From: Nocardia miyunensis NBRC 108239
Lineage (GTDB): Bacteria > Actinomycetota > Actinomycetes > Mycobacteriales > Mycobacteriaceae
Direction of reading: 5' to 3'
Length of the DNA: 64,000 bases
Assembly: GCF_001613065.1 (NCBI RefSeq)
Contig: NZ_BDBQ01000013.1
Span: 1 to 64,000, forward strand
Translations under genes and position numbers: made by a program
The notes under the pieces: generated by a model
Database searches by the model: none
The model's input: the letters and a program-made list of their open reading frames with translations, nothing else
Told to the model about the DNA's origin: nothing
Shown here: positions 18,928 through 27,324 of the stretch, in pieces
How positions within the stretch are numbered: position 1 is the first letter of the stretch
Layout of the letters: every line of letters starts with the position of its first letter

Positions 18928-20760
18928 ACCTATGAAGGGGAGCGTCGGCGAAGAGATGCCGACGGTCCGAGCACCGAGCGGTTGCCGCACGGCACCCAAC
19001 CGCGGTTGGCGCCCGAGAGCGAGGCGCGCGCGACGCGCGGCGATCGGGCGCGCGCTGGGAAGCAAGCTGGTGGCAACCGCTCGGCAGAGGCGGACGAATC
19101 CCGGCCGGATGAGTCCGCCACACAAGAGACCCGGTCGGAGGGAACGCAGTCGGCGGCGTGGCCGCGTCGGCAAGCCCGGCCTCCGGTGCGTCCTCGGCGC
19201 AACCGCAAGGCGGCGATGGCCGGGCGCACGCTCATCGCGCTGGTCTCCACCCTGGTTCTGGTCGGCACGGGCGCGGCGTGGCGGGTCTACGACCACGCGA
19301 TCAAGGGCGTCACCACCTCGGACGCGATCAGCGACGGCCCCAAATCGGTCGGCCACGAACAGAACATCCTGATCATGGGTCTGGACAGTCGTCTGGACGA
19401 GCACGGCAATCCACTGCCGCAGGACATGTACAACGCCCTGCACGCGGGTGACGACAGCGTCGTCGGCATGAATTCGAATGTGCTGATGCTGATCCACATC
19501 CCGGGTGACGGCTCCAAGTCCACGGCGATTTCGATCCCTCGCGACGACTACGTCACCCTGGATCCGACCTCGTGCGGCGGTGACATCTGCAAGGGCAAGA
19601 TCAAGGAGGCGTACGGCCGCGCGTATTTCGCGGCGAAGCAGAAGTACGAGGGCACGATCAAGAGCCCGGAGGCGCTGGACGCCAAGGCCCGTGATGCGGG
19701 CCGCAAGGCCGAGGCCAATACCGTCACAAAATTCCTCGGCGACGTGCCGATCGATCACTTCGTCGAGGTCACGCTCGCGGCCTTCTTCCAGGTCGCCCAG
19801 GCGGTACAGCCGATCACGGTGTGCTTGAACGAGCGGACTCAGGACAAGTTCTCCGGCGCGAATTTCGTGAAGGGCCCGCAGCAGATCAACGCTTCGCAGG
19901 CGATGGCCTTCGTGCGGCAGCGCCGCGATCCCGACGAGGCGCTGAACTTCACCGATCTGGATCGCACCCGCCGCCAGCAGGCGTTCATCGTGTCGCTCGC
20001 GAGCAAATTGCAGAGCAGCGGAACGATGTCGAGTCCGGGCAAGTTGATGAATCTGCTCGGCGTCGCTCAGCAGAACATGGCCGTGGACAAAGGTCTGGAC
20101 CTGGGTAAGTTCGCCGGGGAGGCGTCATCGCTGATGTCCGGCGGACTGACATTGTTCACCCTGCCGGTCGACGACTTCGGCAACGATCCGGACAACGGTG
20201 AGGCCATCAACATCGTCGACCCGGACAAGATCCACGCCTATGTGAAGAACCTGCTGAACCCGCCCAAGCCCGGTGCCGCCACCGCGACCACCACCGCACC
20301 GCCGACCACCACCGCGATCGCCTCCGCCGACGGGATCGTGCTGAACGTGGTGAACAGTTCGGGCAAGAACGGTCTCGGCGGAAATGTCGAAAAGGCTTTT
20401 GCCGCTCGCGGTTTCACGCAGGGGGAGGCGGTCACGGGGTCCGCGCGCAGTTCGAGCACGCTGCTCTACGGCTCGGGTGCGCGGGAGGCCGCGACGGCGT
20501 TGGCCGGGCAGCTGGGGCTGACGCCGACCGAGTCGTCGTCGATCAGTTCACAGTCGATTCAGCTGACCGTCGGCACGGAACTGGCCGGCAGCGATTCCTT
20601 CACCGCCATCGTGGGCGCCACCAGTGGCGGTTCGTCCGAAACCCCGACGTCGACGACACCGCCCCCGCCGCCGGTCTCGGCGACGAACGTCGGCGCGAAG
20701 GCCCCGGCCCCCACCGACCTGTCCAGTATGAACGGCAGCGGCGTCCCCTGTGTGAAGTGA
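18925..20760 (+). CDS. LCP family cell-wall ligase with LytR_C domain (copy 2)
   Basis: A 611-residue paralogue of the preceding gene with the same plan: a charged N-terminus with the shared STERLPHGTQPRL box, one membrane segment, an LCP domain (IMGLDSR, SIPRDDYVTL, KIKEAYGRAYF), LytR_C and a tail ending SGVPCVK. The catalytic domains are almost identical by eye, while the first 100 residues and the linker regions have diverged. This indicates tandem duplication with N-terminal specialisation. The gene is 129 bases downstream of copy 1, with its own promoter, and is followed by a strong hairpin. Confidence 0.9.
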   Translation: MTYEGERRRRDADGPSTERLPHGTQPRLAPESEARATRGDRARAGKQAGGNRSAEADESRPDESATQETRSEGTQSAAWPRRQARPPVRPRRNRKAAMAGRTLIALVSTLVLVGTGAAWRVYDHAIKGVTTSDAISDGPKSVGHEQNILIMGLDSRLDEHGNPLPQDMYNALHAGDDSVVGMNSNVLMLIHIPGDGSKSTAISIPRDDYVTLDPTSCGGDICKGKIKEAYGRAYFAAKQKYEGTIKSPEALDAKARDAGRKAEANTVTKFLGDVPIDHFVEVTLAAFFQVAQAVQPITVCLNERTQDKFSGANFVKGPQQINASQAMAFVRQRRDPDEALNFTDLDRTRRQQAFIVSLASKLQSSGTMSSPGKLMNLLGVAQQNMAVDKGLDLGKFAGEASSLMSGGLTLFTLPVDDFGNDPDNGEAINIVDPDKIHAYVKNLLNPPKPGAATATTTAPPTTTAIASADGIVLNVVNSSGKNGLGGNVEKAFAARGFTQGEAVTGSARSSSTLLYGSGAREAATALAGQLGLTPTESSSISSQSIQLTVGTELAGSDSFTAIVGATSGGSSETPTSTTPPPPPVSATNVGAKAPAPTDLSSMNGSGVPCVK

Positions 20761-20817
20761 ATTCGTTTGTGGCGCTGAGCAAGTGGAGGTGACCCAGCGC
20801 GTGAGAGCGGTGGGTGG

Positions 20818-20846
20818 CACCGCACCGGCGCGAAGCCGGTGCGGTG
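20818..20846. terminator. 12-bp stem hairpin after the LCP pair
   Basis: The arm CACCGCACCGGC (20818-20829) pairs perfectly with GCCGGTGCGGTG (20835-20846) around GCGAA. It lies between the plus-strand LCP gene and the minus-strand gene ending at 20850, so it can serve both strands. There is no T-run, as is common in actinomycetes. Confidence 0.7.
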
Positions 20847-20849
20847 TAC

Positions 20850-21200
20850 CTATGCCTGTGCGGACGACCCCGAGGTCTCCGGAGCCGGGTGCTCCCGCAG
20901 GGTGGTCGAACGGACCGCGAGCAACCACATCAGGTCCTCGAGGCTCAGTTCCACCTCGGTCGCCCGGATCCGGGCGAACTCCAGTTCGAGCGAGTCGACC
21001 GGCGAGTCCAGGGCGAGCAGGACCATTTCGGCCAGTTCGAGGCAGGTCAGCGCCTGCGCCTCGGTCAGCCGGAACTCGGGCGGGAGGAACGATACGATCC
21101 ACCGCCCCTGGGCGCGGCCCGGTACATCGACCCGGAACGCCACCTCATCCACGATATCGCTGCTGATCAGCCATTCTGCTGTATGAACCGGCATTGCCAT
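20850..21200 (-). CDS. small protein of unknown function
   Basis: A 116-residue protein I do not recognise. It has a mixed N-terminal half with Trp-containing strands (EWLISSDIVDEVAFRVDVPG; GRWIVSFLPPEF), then a helical acidic segment (TEAQALTCLELAEMVLLALD), then RIRATEVELSLEDLMWLLAV. No signal peptide or membrane segment is seen. ATG 21200 has GGGGGTG just upstream. The frame stays open to 21614, but that extension is Arg/Thr/Pro-rich and probably not translated. Codon use in the called part is typical of the window. Confidence 0.6.
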   Translation of the reverse strand: MAMPVHTAEWLISSDIVDEVAFRVDVPGRAQGRWIVSFLPPEFRLTEAQALTCLELAEMVLLALDSPVDSLELEFARIRATEVELSLEDLMWLLAVRSTTLREHPAPETSGSSAQA

Positions 21201-21833
21201 CACCCCCGTCCCCGCACCGCATCCGATACGGTGCGACTCAATTGTGGGGTACCCCGGCATGCTCCCGCCAATGCTTTCCGGCCCATACGGGATTTCCGGA
21301 CCGAAATCACCGCGGCCTCCCGTACGTATCCCGGCCGCACTCCCGCCTCGGGTCCATCGACTTCTCGGTGTACCGGCGATAGCCGAAATTCGGCTTGTAG
21401 CAGTGGATTTCGGCTGTATCGATATCGCGGGCGTAGTTCGGACGGGCCGTGTGAACACCTGTCCGGGCGCCAGTCCAGGAAATCTGGGCGGATAGGCCGG
21501 AACGAAGGTCGTCGACGTCATGTTCGCACCCGCGTTCAGCCACTCGTAGGTCTGCTCCGTGGTGCGATGCCTGCGGTCGGCATCGGCGTAGGCCAGATGG
21601 AAAGCCCGTCGCACATTGCCTCAGGGGTTGTCTCGGTCCCGCTCCCGACCTCTGCGAAAAGCCTTTGCGTGCAGGCGAATTGACGATCTAGTCCCAGGAG
21701 GGATCGCGGGCATCGTCGGGCATCGCATCGAGCCCGTACGATCTGAAATCGCCGCCAACAGTTAATATTTCAATTAAGAAGACATGAAACCGATACTTTC
21801 CAAAGTGGGATTGTTCCGAATTGCCAACTCCCC
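21201..21833. other. gene-free, lower-GC stretch
   Basis: Composition is less GC-rich than its surroundings and the region ends in an AT-rich tract around 21755-21800. The reading frames on either strand contain no recognisable domain. It may be eroded coding DNA next to the truncated gene at 21834. Confidence 0.4.
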
Positions 21834-22328
21834 GTGCATAATTCGTGTTGTCCGGCCAAAGCTGCCGAACTCCCCGAATTGGCGGTCCTGTCCGCCGTCG
21901 CGCACCCGACCCACCCGCAGCATATGAAAATCTGGAAAGCCCTGGTCACTGCCCTCACAGCAGTCGGTCGAGACCCGGGGATGAGATATTATGACTTGGT
22001 CTTGATGATGCTGCCCGCAGCCGTCAGACCCGAATGGGAGGCATTCATGTCCACCGATCTGCGCAACTACGAGTTTCGCAGCAACTTCGCGCGCCACTAC
22101 ATCGCCGAAGGCGAGCAGCGGGGTGAGGCACGTGGTGAAGCACGTGGTGAAGCACGAGGAAAAGCACGCGGTGAAGCCAACTCCGTGCTGACAGTTCTCG
22201 ATGCGCGCGGTATCGCTGTACCCGAACGGGTGCGCGAAGTAATTGTCGGATGCACAGACCACGAACAACTGGGCAAATGGCTCCGCCGTGCCATCGAGGT
22301 CGGCCGGGCCGAGGACCTCCTCGCCTGA
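21834..22328 (+). pseudogene. 5'-truncated Rpn/transposase-like protein (C-terminal half)
   Basis: The translation from about 21855 on matches the C-terminal half of a common actinomycete family of roughly 290 residues related to Rpn/PD-(D/E)XK recombination-promoting nucleases. Recognisable blocks are LPELAVLSAVAH, YYDLVLMMLPAAVRPEWEAF and YEFRSNFARHY, a GEARGEARGKA repeat, and VLDARGIAVPERVREVI then EQLGKWLRRAIEV. The N-terminal nuclease half is missing: the frame is closed by a stop at 21744 and the intervening bases are AT-rich and unlike the family. Four 12-bp units at 22128-22175 encode the Ala-Arg-Gly-Glu repeats. I read it as a gene remnant; a short regulatory product is less likely. 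Confidence 0.6.
22128..22175 (+). repeat. 12-bp tandem repeats within the truncated gene
   Basis: Four in-frame units of the type GCACGTGGTGAA, the first two identical and the last two with two or three changes, encode Ala-Arg-Gly-(Glu/Lys). Variable numbers of such units are typical of the linker in this protein family. Confidence 0.85.
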
Positions 22329-22360
22329 ACCGTTCAGGACCGGGCCCGATTGTGGGGAAA

Positions 22361-23296
22361 ATGAGTCGGCGGTCGCTGCTGTGGTCGGCGGCTGTCCTGC
22401 CGGTGGCCGCGGGGTGTGCGACCGGACCGGATCGGGTGCGGCTGCCATTGGCAACTGGACTGGCGGGCGGGCCGTACGACACCTTCGGCCGACGGCTCGC
22501 CGACGAATTGCAGCGCAACGTCAGCGGTTTGACGGTCCCGGTGCTCAATACCTCTGCGAGCGTGCAGAATTTGCGGTTGATCGGCTCTCGCGGCGCGGAA
22601 CTTGCTTTGTCGCTGGGCGATTGCGCCGCAGATGCCTACACCGGGACCGGGGCATTCTCGGTACCGGTGCCCTTGGCGGCCCTGGCCCGGCTCTATCTGA
22701 ACTACACGCTGCTGGTGGTGGCGGCGAACGGGCCCTACTACCAGGTCGCCGACCTGGCCGGGCGCAGGGTGGCGCTGGGAGCCGAGGATTCCGGGACCGC
22801 TGTACTCGGCGAGCGAATCCTCGTCGCCGCCGGACTGGCCGAGCCCGCCGTGACCCGGTATCTGGGCACCAACGATGCCATCGACGCCCTCGCCCGGCGG
22901 GAGATCGATGCGTTCTTCTTCTCCGGCGGCGTGCCGATCGACGTGTTCACCGCGCTGTCCCGGTACGCGCCGATTCGCCTGTTGCCGTTGAACGGACTTG
23001 CCGCCGGCCTGCGCCGCAGTTACGGACCGACCTACACCGATGTGGTGATCCCCGCCGGCACCTACGGGCAGCGGGCCGAGGTGCCAACCATCGGCGTGCC
23101 GAGTTACCTTGTGACACATCGTGATCTGCCGGAGGAGCCGGCCTTCCGGGTGACCCGGGCGATCTTCGCCGCCCGGGACCGGCTGCCCGGCCCGGAGACC
23201 CCAGGGGCCTACTTGGACGAGCGGTTCGCCATCGGCACGGGCATAGTCCCCTTGCATCCCGGTGCCCGGCGCTACTACCGATCGGTGTACGGCTGA
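22361..23296 (+). CDS. TAXI-family solute-binding lipoprotein
   Basis: A 311-residue exported protein. The N-terminus has Arg-Arg, a hydrophobic stretch and the lipobox VAAGC (Cys at residue 19), predicting a lipid-anchored extracytoplasmic protein. The mature part shows the TAXI/TRAP binding-protein pattern: LATGLAGGPYDTFGRRLADEL; LNTSASVQNLRLIGSRGAEL; LAGRRVALGAEDSGTAVL; DAFFFSGGVP; VPTIGVPSYLVTH. Ligands of the family are organic acids such as glutamate or 2-oxoglutarate, not predictable here. No TRAP membrane subunits are encoded nearby. Its end lies seven bases from the end of the convergent sensor kinase gene, suggesting it feeds that sensor or the linked MFS transporter. Confidence 0.85.
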   Translation: MSRRSLLWSAAVLPVAAGCATGPDRVRLPLATGLAGGPYDTFGRRLADELQRNVSGLTVPVLNTSASVQNLRLIGSRGAELALSLGDCAADAYTGTGAFSVPVPLAALARLYLNYTLLVVAANGPYYQVADLAGRRVALGAEDSGTAVLGERILVAAGLAEPAVTRYLGTNDAIDALARREIDAFFFSGGVPIDVFTALSRYAPIRLLPLNGLAAGLRRSYGPTYTDVVIPAGTYGQRAEVPTIGVPSYLVTHRDLPEEPAFRVTRAIFAARDRLPGPETPGAYLDERFAIGTGIVPLHPGARRYYRSVYG

Positions 23297-23303
23297 ACGA
23301 CGT

Positions 23304-24665
23304 TCACCCCTCGTGCAGCGGCAGCTCGAGGGTGACGATCAGGCCGTGCGGGGTGGCGGGGGCGAGGGTCAGCCGACCGTGCGCCGCGGTGGCCAGCTCA
23401 TCGGCGATGGCCAGGCCGAGTCCGCTGCCGTCGACGTTGGCATGCCGGGTGGATCGCCAGAAGCGTTGGCGTGCAAGGGAAATCTCTTCCACGGGCAGGC
23501 CGGGCCCGTCGTCGGCGATGTGCAGCCGGGCGATGGGGCCGGCGGCGCTCAGCGACACCGTCACCCGGCCGCCCGGCCCGGTGAACTTCAGCGCGTTGTC
23601 GATGGCGATGTCGGCGACCCGGCCGGCGGTGTCCGGCGGGCACACGGCTGTCAGCCGTGGCGGCAACTCGGCCCGCAATGTGATCGAGGCGGCGGCCGCG
23701 ACCTCCTGCCAGGTCCGCAGGCGCGGATCCAGTTCGCCGACCAGATCGATGGGTTCGGCGACGATGGTTCCCGATTCGATGCGGGCCAGGGCGAGCAGAT
23801 CGTCGAGCAGGGTGGCTATCCGGTCCATCTCCTCCAGCGCCTGCTCGTAAGCCGTTGCGCCGGATCCGGTCAGGTGCGGGCGCAGATTCTCCAGCCGCAG
23901 TGACAGCACGGCCAGCGGTGTCCGCAGTTCGTGGGAGGCGTCCGAGACGAAGGCTCGCTGCCGATTCAGCGCGTCGGTCACGGCATCGGCCATCGCGTTG
24001 AAACGCTGTTCCAGCTGACGCAATTCGGGTGGACCGGTGACCGACACGCGGGCGGACAGCCGGCCCGCGGTGATCGCCGCGGTGGTCGAATCCAATTCGG
24101 CCACCGGTCGCAGTATCCAGCGGGCCAGCCATCGCGCGGCCACGGTGGCGAGCAGAAATGCGACCAACGCCGCGCTGGTCAGCGCCAGCCAGACCGCCGC
24201 GACCGCGTGCCGCGCTGCGGTCGTCCGCGTCACCAGCACGACCGTGCCCAGCACCTGTGCGTCGCGGCCGACCGGCTCCGCGATCACCGCGCGGGCCGGG
24301 CCGAACGGCGTGATCATGGTGAGATTCTCGGTGGTCCGGCCCAGCCGGGCCCCGCGCACGACGTCCTCGCCACCGGCGGGCAGCGATGGCCCCGCGAAGG
24401 TCAGTATCATGCCGGTGTTCGAGCGCACCTGCACCGTCGCGTCGTAAAGGTCCGCGTAGCGGGCGATTTCGATGTGCAACCGGGAGGTGTCGCCGTCCTG
24501 CACGGCCTGCTCGGCGAGCAGCGCGAATCGGGTGGCGTCGGCGCGCCGGTCCAGCAGCAGCTGGTTGGTGCGCTCCAGCGCGAAGGCCCACCCGAGCGGA
24601 ATCGCCAGGGCCAGAAGCAGTCCCGCGATGAGGGTGAGGTGAGTGGCGAGGATCCGGCGGCGCAT
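23304..24665 (-). CDS. sensor histidine kinase
   Basis: A 453-residue membrane kinase: first membrane helix near residues 8-30, a roughly 130-residue extracytoplasmic sensor domain, a second helix near 165-190, then HAMP. The HisKA box SDASHELRTPLAVL contains the phospho-accepting His, and the ATPase domain has NALKFTGPGG, DDGPGLP and GSGLGLAIADEL. The layout resembles TctE/QseC-type sensors. The start overlaps the response-regulator stop by one base. It probably senses an organic acid, perhaps through the TAXI lipoprotein; that is inference. Confidence 0.9.
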   Translation of the reverse strand: MRRRILATHLTLIAGLLLALAIPLGWAFALERTNQLLLDRRADATRFALLAEQAVQDGDTSRLHIEIARYADLYDATVQVRSNTGMILTFAGPSLPAGGEDVVRGARLGRTTENLTMITPFGPARAVIAEPVGRDAQVLGTVVLVTRTTAARHAVAAVWLALTSAALVAFLLATVAARWLARWILRPVAELDSTTAAITAGRLSARVSVTGPPELRQLEQRFNAMADAVTDALNRQRAFVSDASHELRTPLAVLSLRLENLRPHLTGSGATAYEQALEEMDRIATLLDDLLALARIESGTIVAEPIDLVGELDPRLRTWQEVAAAASITLRAELPPRLTAVCPPDTAGRVADIAIDNALKFTGPGGRVTVSLSAAGPIARLHIADDGPGLPVEEISLARQRFWRSTRHANVDGSGLGLAIADELATAAHGRLTLAPATPHGLIVTLELPLHEG

Positions 24666-25348
24666 CAGGACCCGGCCGGGTCACCGGGGTCGAGGCGATA
24701 CCCGGCACCCCGCAGTGTCCGAATCAGTTCGGGGCGACCGGTTTTCGCGCGAATGCCTCGGATGTGCACGTCCAGCGAGCGCGAAGCGGCGAGAAAGGCG
24801 TCACCCCAGACCGCGTCGAGGATCTCGGCCCGGCTGCGCACGATACCCGGGGTGCGGGCGAGCAGGGCCAGCACGTCGAATTCGCGACTGGTCAGCATTA
24901 CCGCGCTACCGGCGACAGTGACTGTGCGGGTGCGGAATTCGATCCGGACGTCCCCGGTCACGACGAAATCCGCACCGGCAGTGGGTGTTCCGGGCCGGGG
25001 CAGACGACGACGCACCACCTCCATGCGAGCCAGCAACTCCATGATCCGGAACGGTTTGATCAGGTAGTCGTCGGCGCCACCCCACAGGGCGCGCAGCACG
25101 GTGGTCTCCTCGGTACGCGCGGTCAGCACGATCACCGGCACCGCCGAAACCCGCCGCAGCCGCCGCAGCATGTCCAGGCCGTCGCCGTCGGGCAGGCCGA
25201 GGTCGAGCAGGACGAACTCCACGCCGCTCTTGCGGCGCAATCCCTCGTCGGCGCGGCTCACCCGCTCGACCTGATGACCGCGACCGGACAGTGCCGTGGT
25301 CAAGGCGTCGGCGAACCGATCGTCGTCCTCGACCAGCAGCACTCTCAT
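24665..25348 (-). CDS. OmpR/PhoB-family response regulator
   Basis: A 227-residue regulator. The receiver domain has the acidic pocket EDDD (residues 7-10), phospho-acceptor Asp49 in LLDLGLPDGDG, and Lys of LIKPFR. The C-terminal winged helix has LTSREFDVLALLARTPG and VRSRAEILDAVWG, with the wing GAGYRLDPGD. It is the partner of the adjacent sensor kinase and starts 12 bases after the MFS transporter stop, so transporter, regulator and kinase form one operon. Confidence 0.92.
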   Translation of the reverse strand: MRVLLVEDDDRFADALTTALSGRGHQVERVSRADEGLRRKSGVEFVLLDLGLPDGDGLDMLRRLRRVSAVPVIVLTARTEETTVLRALWGGADDYLIKPFRIMELLARMEVVRRRLPRPGTPTAGADFVVTGDVRIEFRTRTVTVAGSAVMLTSREFDVLALLARTPGIVRSRAEILDAVWGDAFLAASRSLDVHIRGIRAKTGRPELIRTLRGAGYRLDPGDPAGS

Positions 25349-25360
25349 CGTCGCGACAGA

Positions 25361-26674
25361 CTACGCGCCGACCTTTTCCGGCATTCGGTCCTGCCTGGAA
25401 AACGCCACATTCCGGGTCTCCCGCATCGCGATGTAGACGACCAGCGAGATCGCGCAGCATCCGGAGGCATACCAGAAGAACGCGGATTCGATCCCGGCGT
25501 GCTTGAACCACAGCCCCACGTATTCGGCGCTGCCGCCGAACAACGCGTTGGCGATCGCGTAGGGCAGCGCGACACCGAGGGTGCGGACAGCGGTGGGGAA
25601 CAACTCGGTCTTCACAACACCGCTGATCGAGGTGTATCCGGTGATGATCACCAGGCCGACCACCATCAACACCAGCGCGTCACCGAAACCGTGCACGCTC
25701 CTCAGCGCGGTCATCAGCGGCACGGTGCCCAGCGTCGCGGTCACACCGAAGAAGATCAGCAGCGGGCGACGTCCGATCCGGTCCGACAGCGCCCCGGCCA
25801 GCGGTTGCAGGACGATGAACACCACGATGGCGCAGAAGCTGACCAGGGCGGCGGTGTCCTTGCTGAGTCCGGCGGTGTTGGACAGGTACTTGGTCATGTA
25901 GGTGGAATACATGTAGTCGCACAGCGTGCCGCCCATGCTGAAACCGACCACCAGCAGGAATTCCCGCTTGTAGGTGAACAGGGCGCGCAGCGTGCCGCGT
26001 TCCCGCCCGGCCGTGTCGTCCTCGTCGAACGCCTCGGTCTCGAGCATGTTGCGCCGCATGTAGTAGATGCCGGCCGCGGCGAAAGCGCCGAAGACGAACG
26101 GTATGCGCCAGCCCCAGGAATGCAGGGTGTGGTCCGACATCGAATGCTGCAGGATTATCTGCATCGCGAGTCCGAACAACTGCCCGACCTTCATGAACAC
26201 CATCTGGAAGCTGGAGAAGAACCCCCGCTTGCCAGGTTTCGAGGCCTCACTCAGATAGGCGGCGCTGGCCGCGTATTCGCCACCGATCGACAACCCCTGC
26301 AGCAACCGCGCCAACAGCAGCACCAGCGCGCCGAAATAGCCGACCTGCGCGTAGGTGGGCGCGATGGCGATGAGCAGGGCACTGGCCGTCATCATCGTCA
26401 CGCTGGTGGTCAACGCCGCCTTGCGCCCCTTCCGGTCGCCCAGCCTCCCCAGCAGCCAGCCGCCGACCGGCCGCATGAAGAACCCGACCGCGAAAATGCC
26501 CGCGGTATTGAGCAATTGGGCCGTCGGATTGCCCTTGGGGAAGAACGCCGAGGCGAAGTACACGGAAAAGGTCGAATAGACGAACCAGTCGTACCACTCG
26601 ATCAGATTCCCGATCGATCCGCCGATCAACGCCGTCCAGACGTTGCGCGCGGCCGGCGCTCCAGTCGTGGCCAT
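25361..26674 (-). CDS. MFS transporter, metabolite:H+ symporter type
   Basis: A 437-residue, 12-helix transporter of the KgtP/ShiA/ProP branch. It has the typical first-helix block GNLIEWYDWFVYSTFSVYF, the loop 2-3 signature GGWLLGRLGDRKGRKAAL, and the matching ALSDRIGRRPLL in the second half. This branch takes up dicarboxylates, 2-oxoglutarate, shikimate or betaine. ATG 26674 has GAGGAGGC upstream. Operon with a two-component system, and proximity to a TAXI-type binding lipoprotein, point to induction by the transported acid. Confidence 0.88.
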   Translation of the reverse strand: MATTGAPAARNVWTALIGGSIGNLIEWYDWFVYSTFSVYFASAFFPKGNPTAQLLNTAGIFAVGFFMRPVGGWLLGRLGDRKGRKAALTTSVTMMTASALLIAIAPTYAQVGYFGALVLLLARLLQGLSIGGEYAASAAYLSEASKPGKRGFFSSFQMVFMKVGQLFGLAMQIILQHSMSDHTLHSWGWRIPFVFGAFAAAGIYYMRRNMLETEAFDEDDTAGRERGTLRALFTYKREFLLVVGFSMGGTLCDYMYSTYMTKYLSNTAGLSKDTAALVSFCAIVVFIVLQPLAGALSDRIGRRPLLIFFGVTATLGTVPLMTALRSVHGFGDALVLMVVGLVIITGYTSISGVVKTELFPTAVRTLGVALPYAIANALFGGSAEYVGLWFKHAGIESAFFWYASGCCAISLVVYIAMRETRNVAFSRQDRMPEKVGA

Positions 26675-26769
26675 GAATGCCTCCTCGATAGGCCCGCGGT
26701 CATGTTCTCCGCGGGTCACCGAAGGGTGGTCGGTCAGATCCCGCCACCACAGCAATCCGGGCCCGGATC

Positions 26770-26782
26770 TAACCCGGGGTTA
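26770..26782. promoter_or_regulatory. palindrome upstream of the MFS-RR-HK operon
   Basis: TAACCC-G-GGGTTA is a perfect 6-1-6 palindrome 96 bases upstream of the transporter start. It may be an operator for the linked response regulator or another regulator. A single copy does not allow a firm call. Confidence 0.35.
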
Positions 26783-26911
26783 ACATCCGGCCTCCGTCGC
26801 CGTGGGCGAAGGTGCGCCGCTGCCGGTTCGAGTTCCGGCTGGCCGGCTTTGCCGTGCCATGTCGGCGGGGTCGGGACAAGCCTTATCGACGGTCGCGCGA
26901 TTCGGCGCCCC

Positions 26912-27265
26912 TCACCCCGCGGCGCGTTCGAGGTACGCGCTGACCGTGCTCCGGCTCAGACTCAGGCAGGCGATCTTGTCGTCGAGGGTGGTCAGCTCCG
27001 CGCGCAGGAGTGCGGCGAATTCGCTGTCGCATGCTTGTGTCCAGTCGTCCGGCCGATCTTCCGCGGACAGGACGACTCGAATCAGCCTGGTGGGCAGGCC
27101 GGATCGGATCAGGCTCGAGATGGTTCGGGCGCGCTCGATGTCGCTGTCCTGGAAGTAGCGGTAGCCGTTGGAGCCTCGCTCGGAGCGCAGCAGGCCCTGT
27201 GATTCGTAGTAGCGCAGCATCCGCGTGGAGATTCCGGTGCGTTCCGCGAGTTCGCCGATCTTCAT
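26912..27265 (-). CDS. MerR-family transcriptional regulator
   Basis: A 117-residue regulator with the canonical MerR helix-turn-helix and wing: KIGELAERTGISTRMLRYYE then QGLLRSERGSNGYRYF, followed by the SDIERARTISSLIRSGL dimerisation-helix entry. The short effector domain lacks the Cys pattern of metal sensors, so a small organic or cationic effector is more likely. ATG 27265 gives the normal MerR start; the frame is open 14 codons further but crosses the operator. It is divergent from the MFS gene, sharing a 59-bp intergenic region. Confidence 0.88.
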   Translation of the reverse strand: MKIGELAERTGISTRMLRYYESQGLLRSERGSNGYRYFQDSDIERARTISSLIRSGLPTRLIRVVLSAEDRPDDWTQACDSEFAALLRAELTTLDDKIACLSLSRSTVSAYLERAAG

Positions 27266-27285
27266 GGTGAGCCTGAACTTTCCGC

Positions 27286-27316
27286 TTGACTTTGACACCG
27301 ATGTCAAAGTTTACGT
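27286..27316 (+). promoter_or_regulatory. MerR-type promoter/operator of the MFS gene
   Basis: -35 TTGACT (27286-27291) and -10 TTACGT (27311-27316) are separated by 19 bases, the over-long spacer that MerR activators correct by bending DNA. The dyad sits in the spacer: nine-base arms ACTTTGACA and TGTCAAAGT (27289-27310) flank CCGA. This makes the adjacent MFS pump the expected target of the MerR regulator. Confidence 0.85.
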
Positions 27317-27324
27317 TCTGGAAC

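Noticed and set aside
21307..21543. 78-codon minus-strand frame
   Set aside because: No ribosome binding site, no known domain and not matched by codon bias.
24764..27202. 812-codon plus-strand frame opposite the MFS transporter and regulators
   Set aside because: Translation is Gln/His/Arg-rich with no domains and is antisense to three recognised genes.
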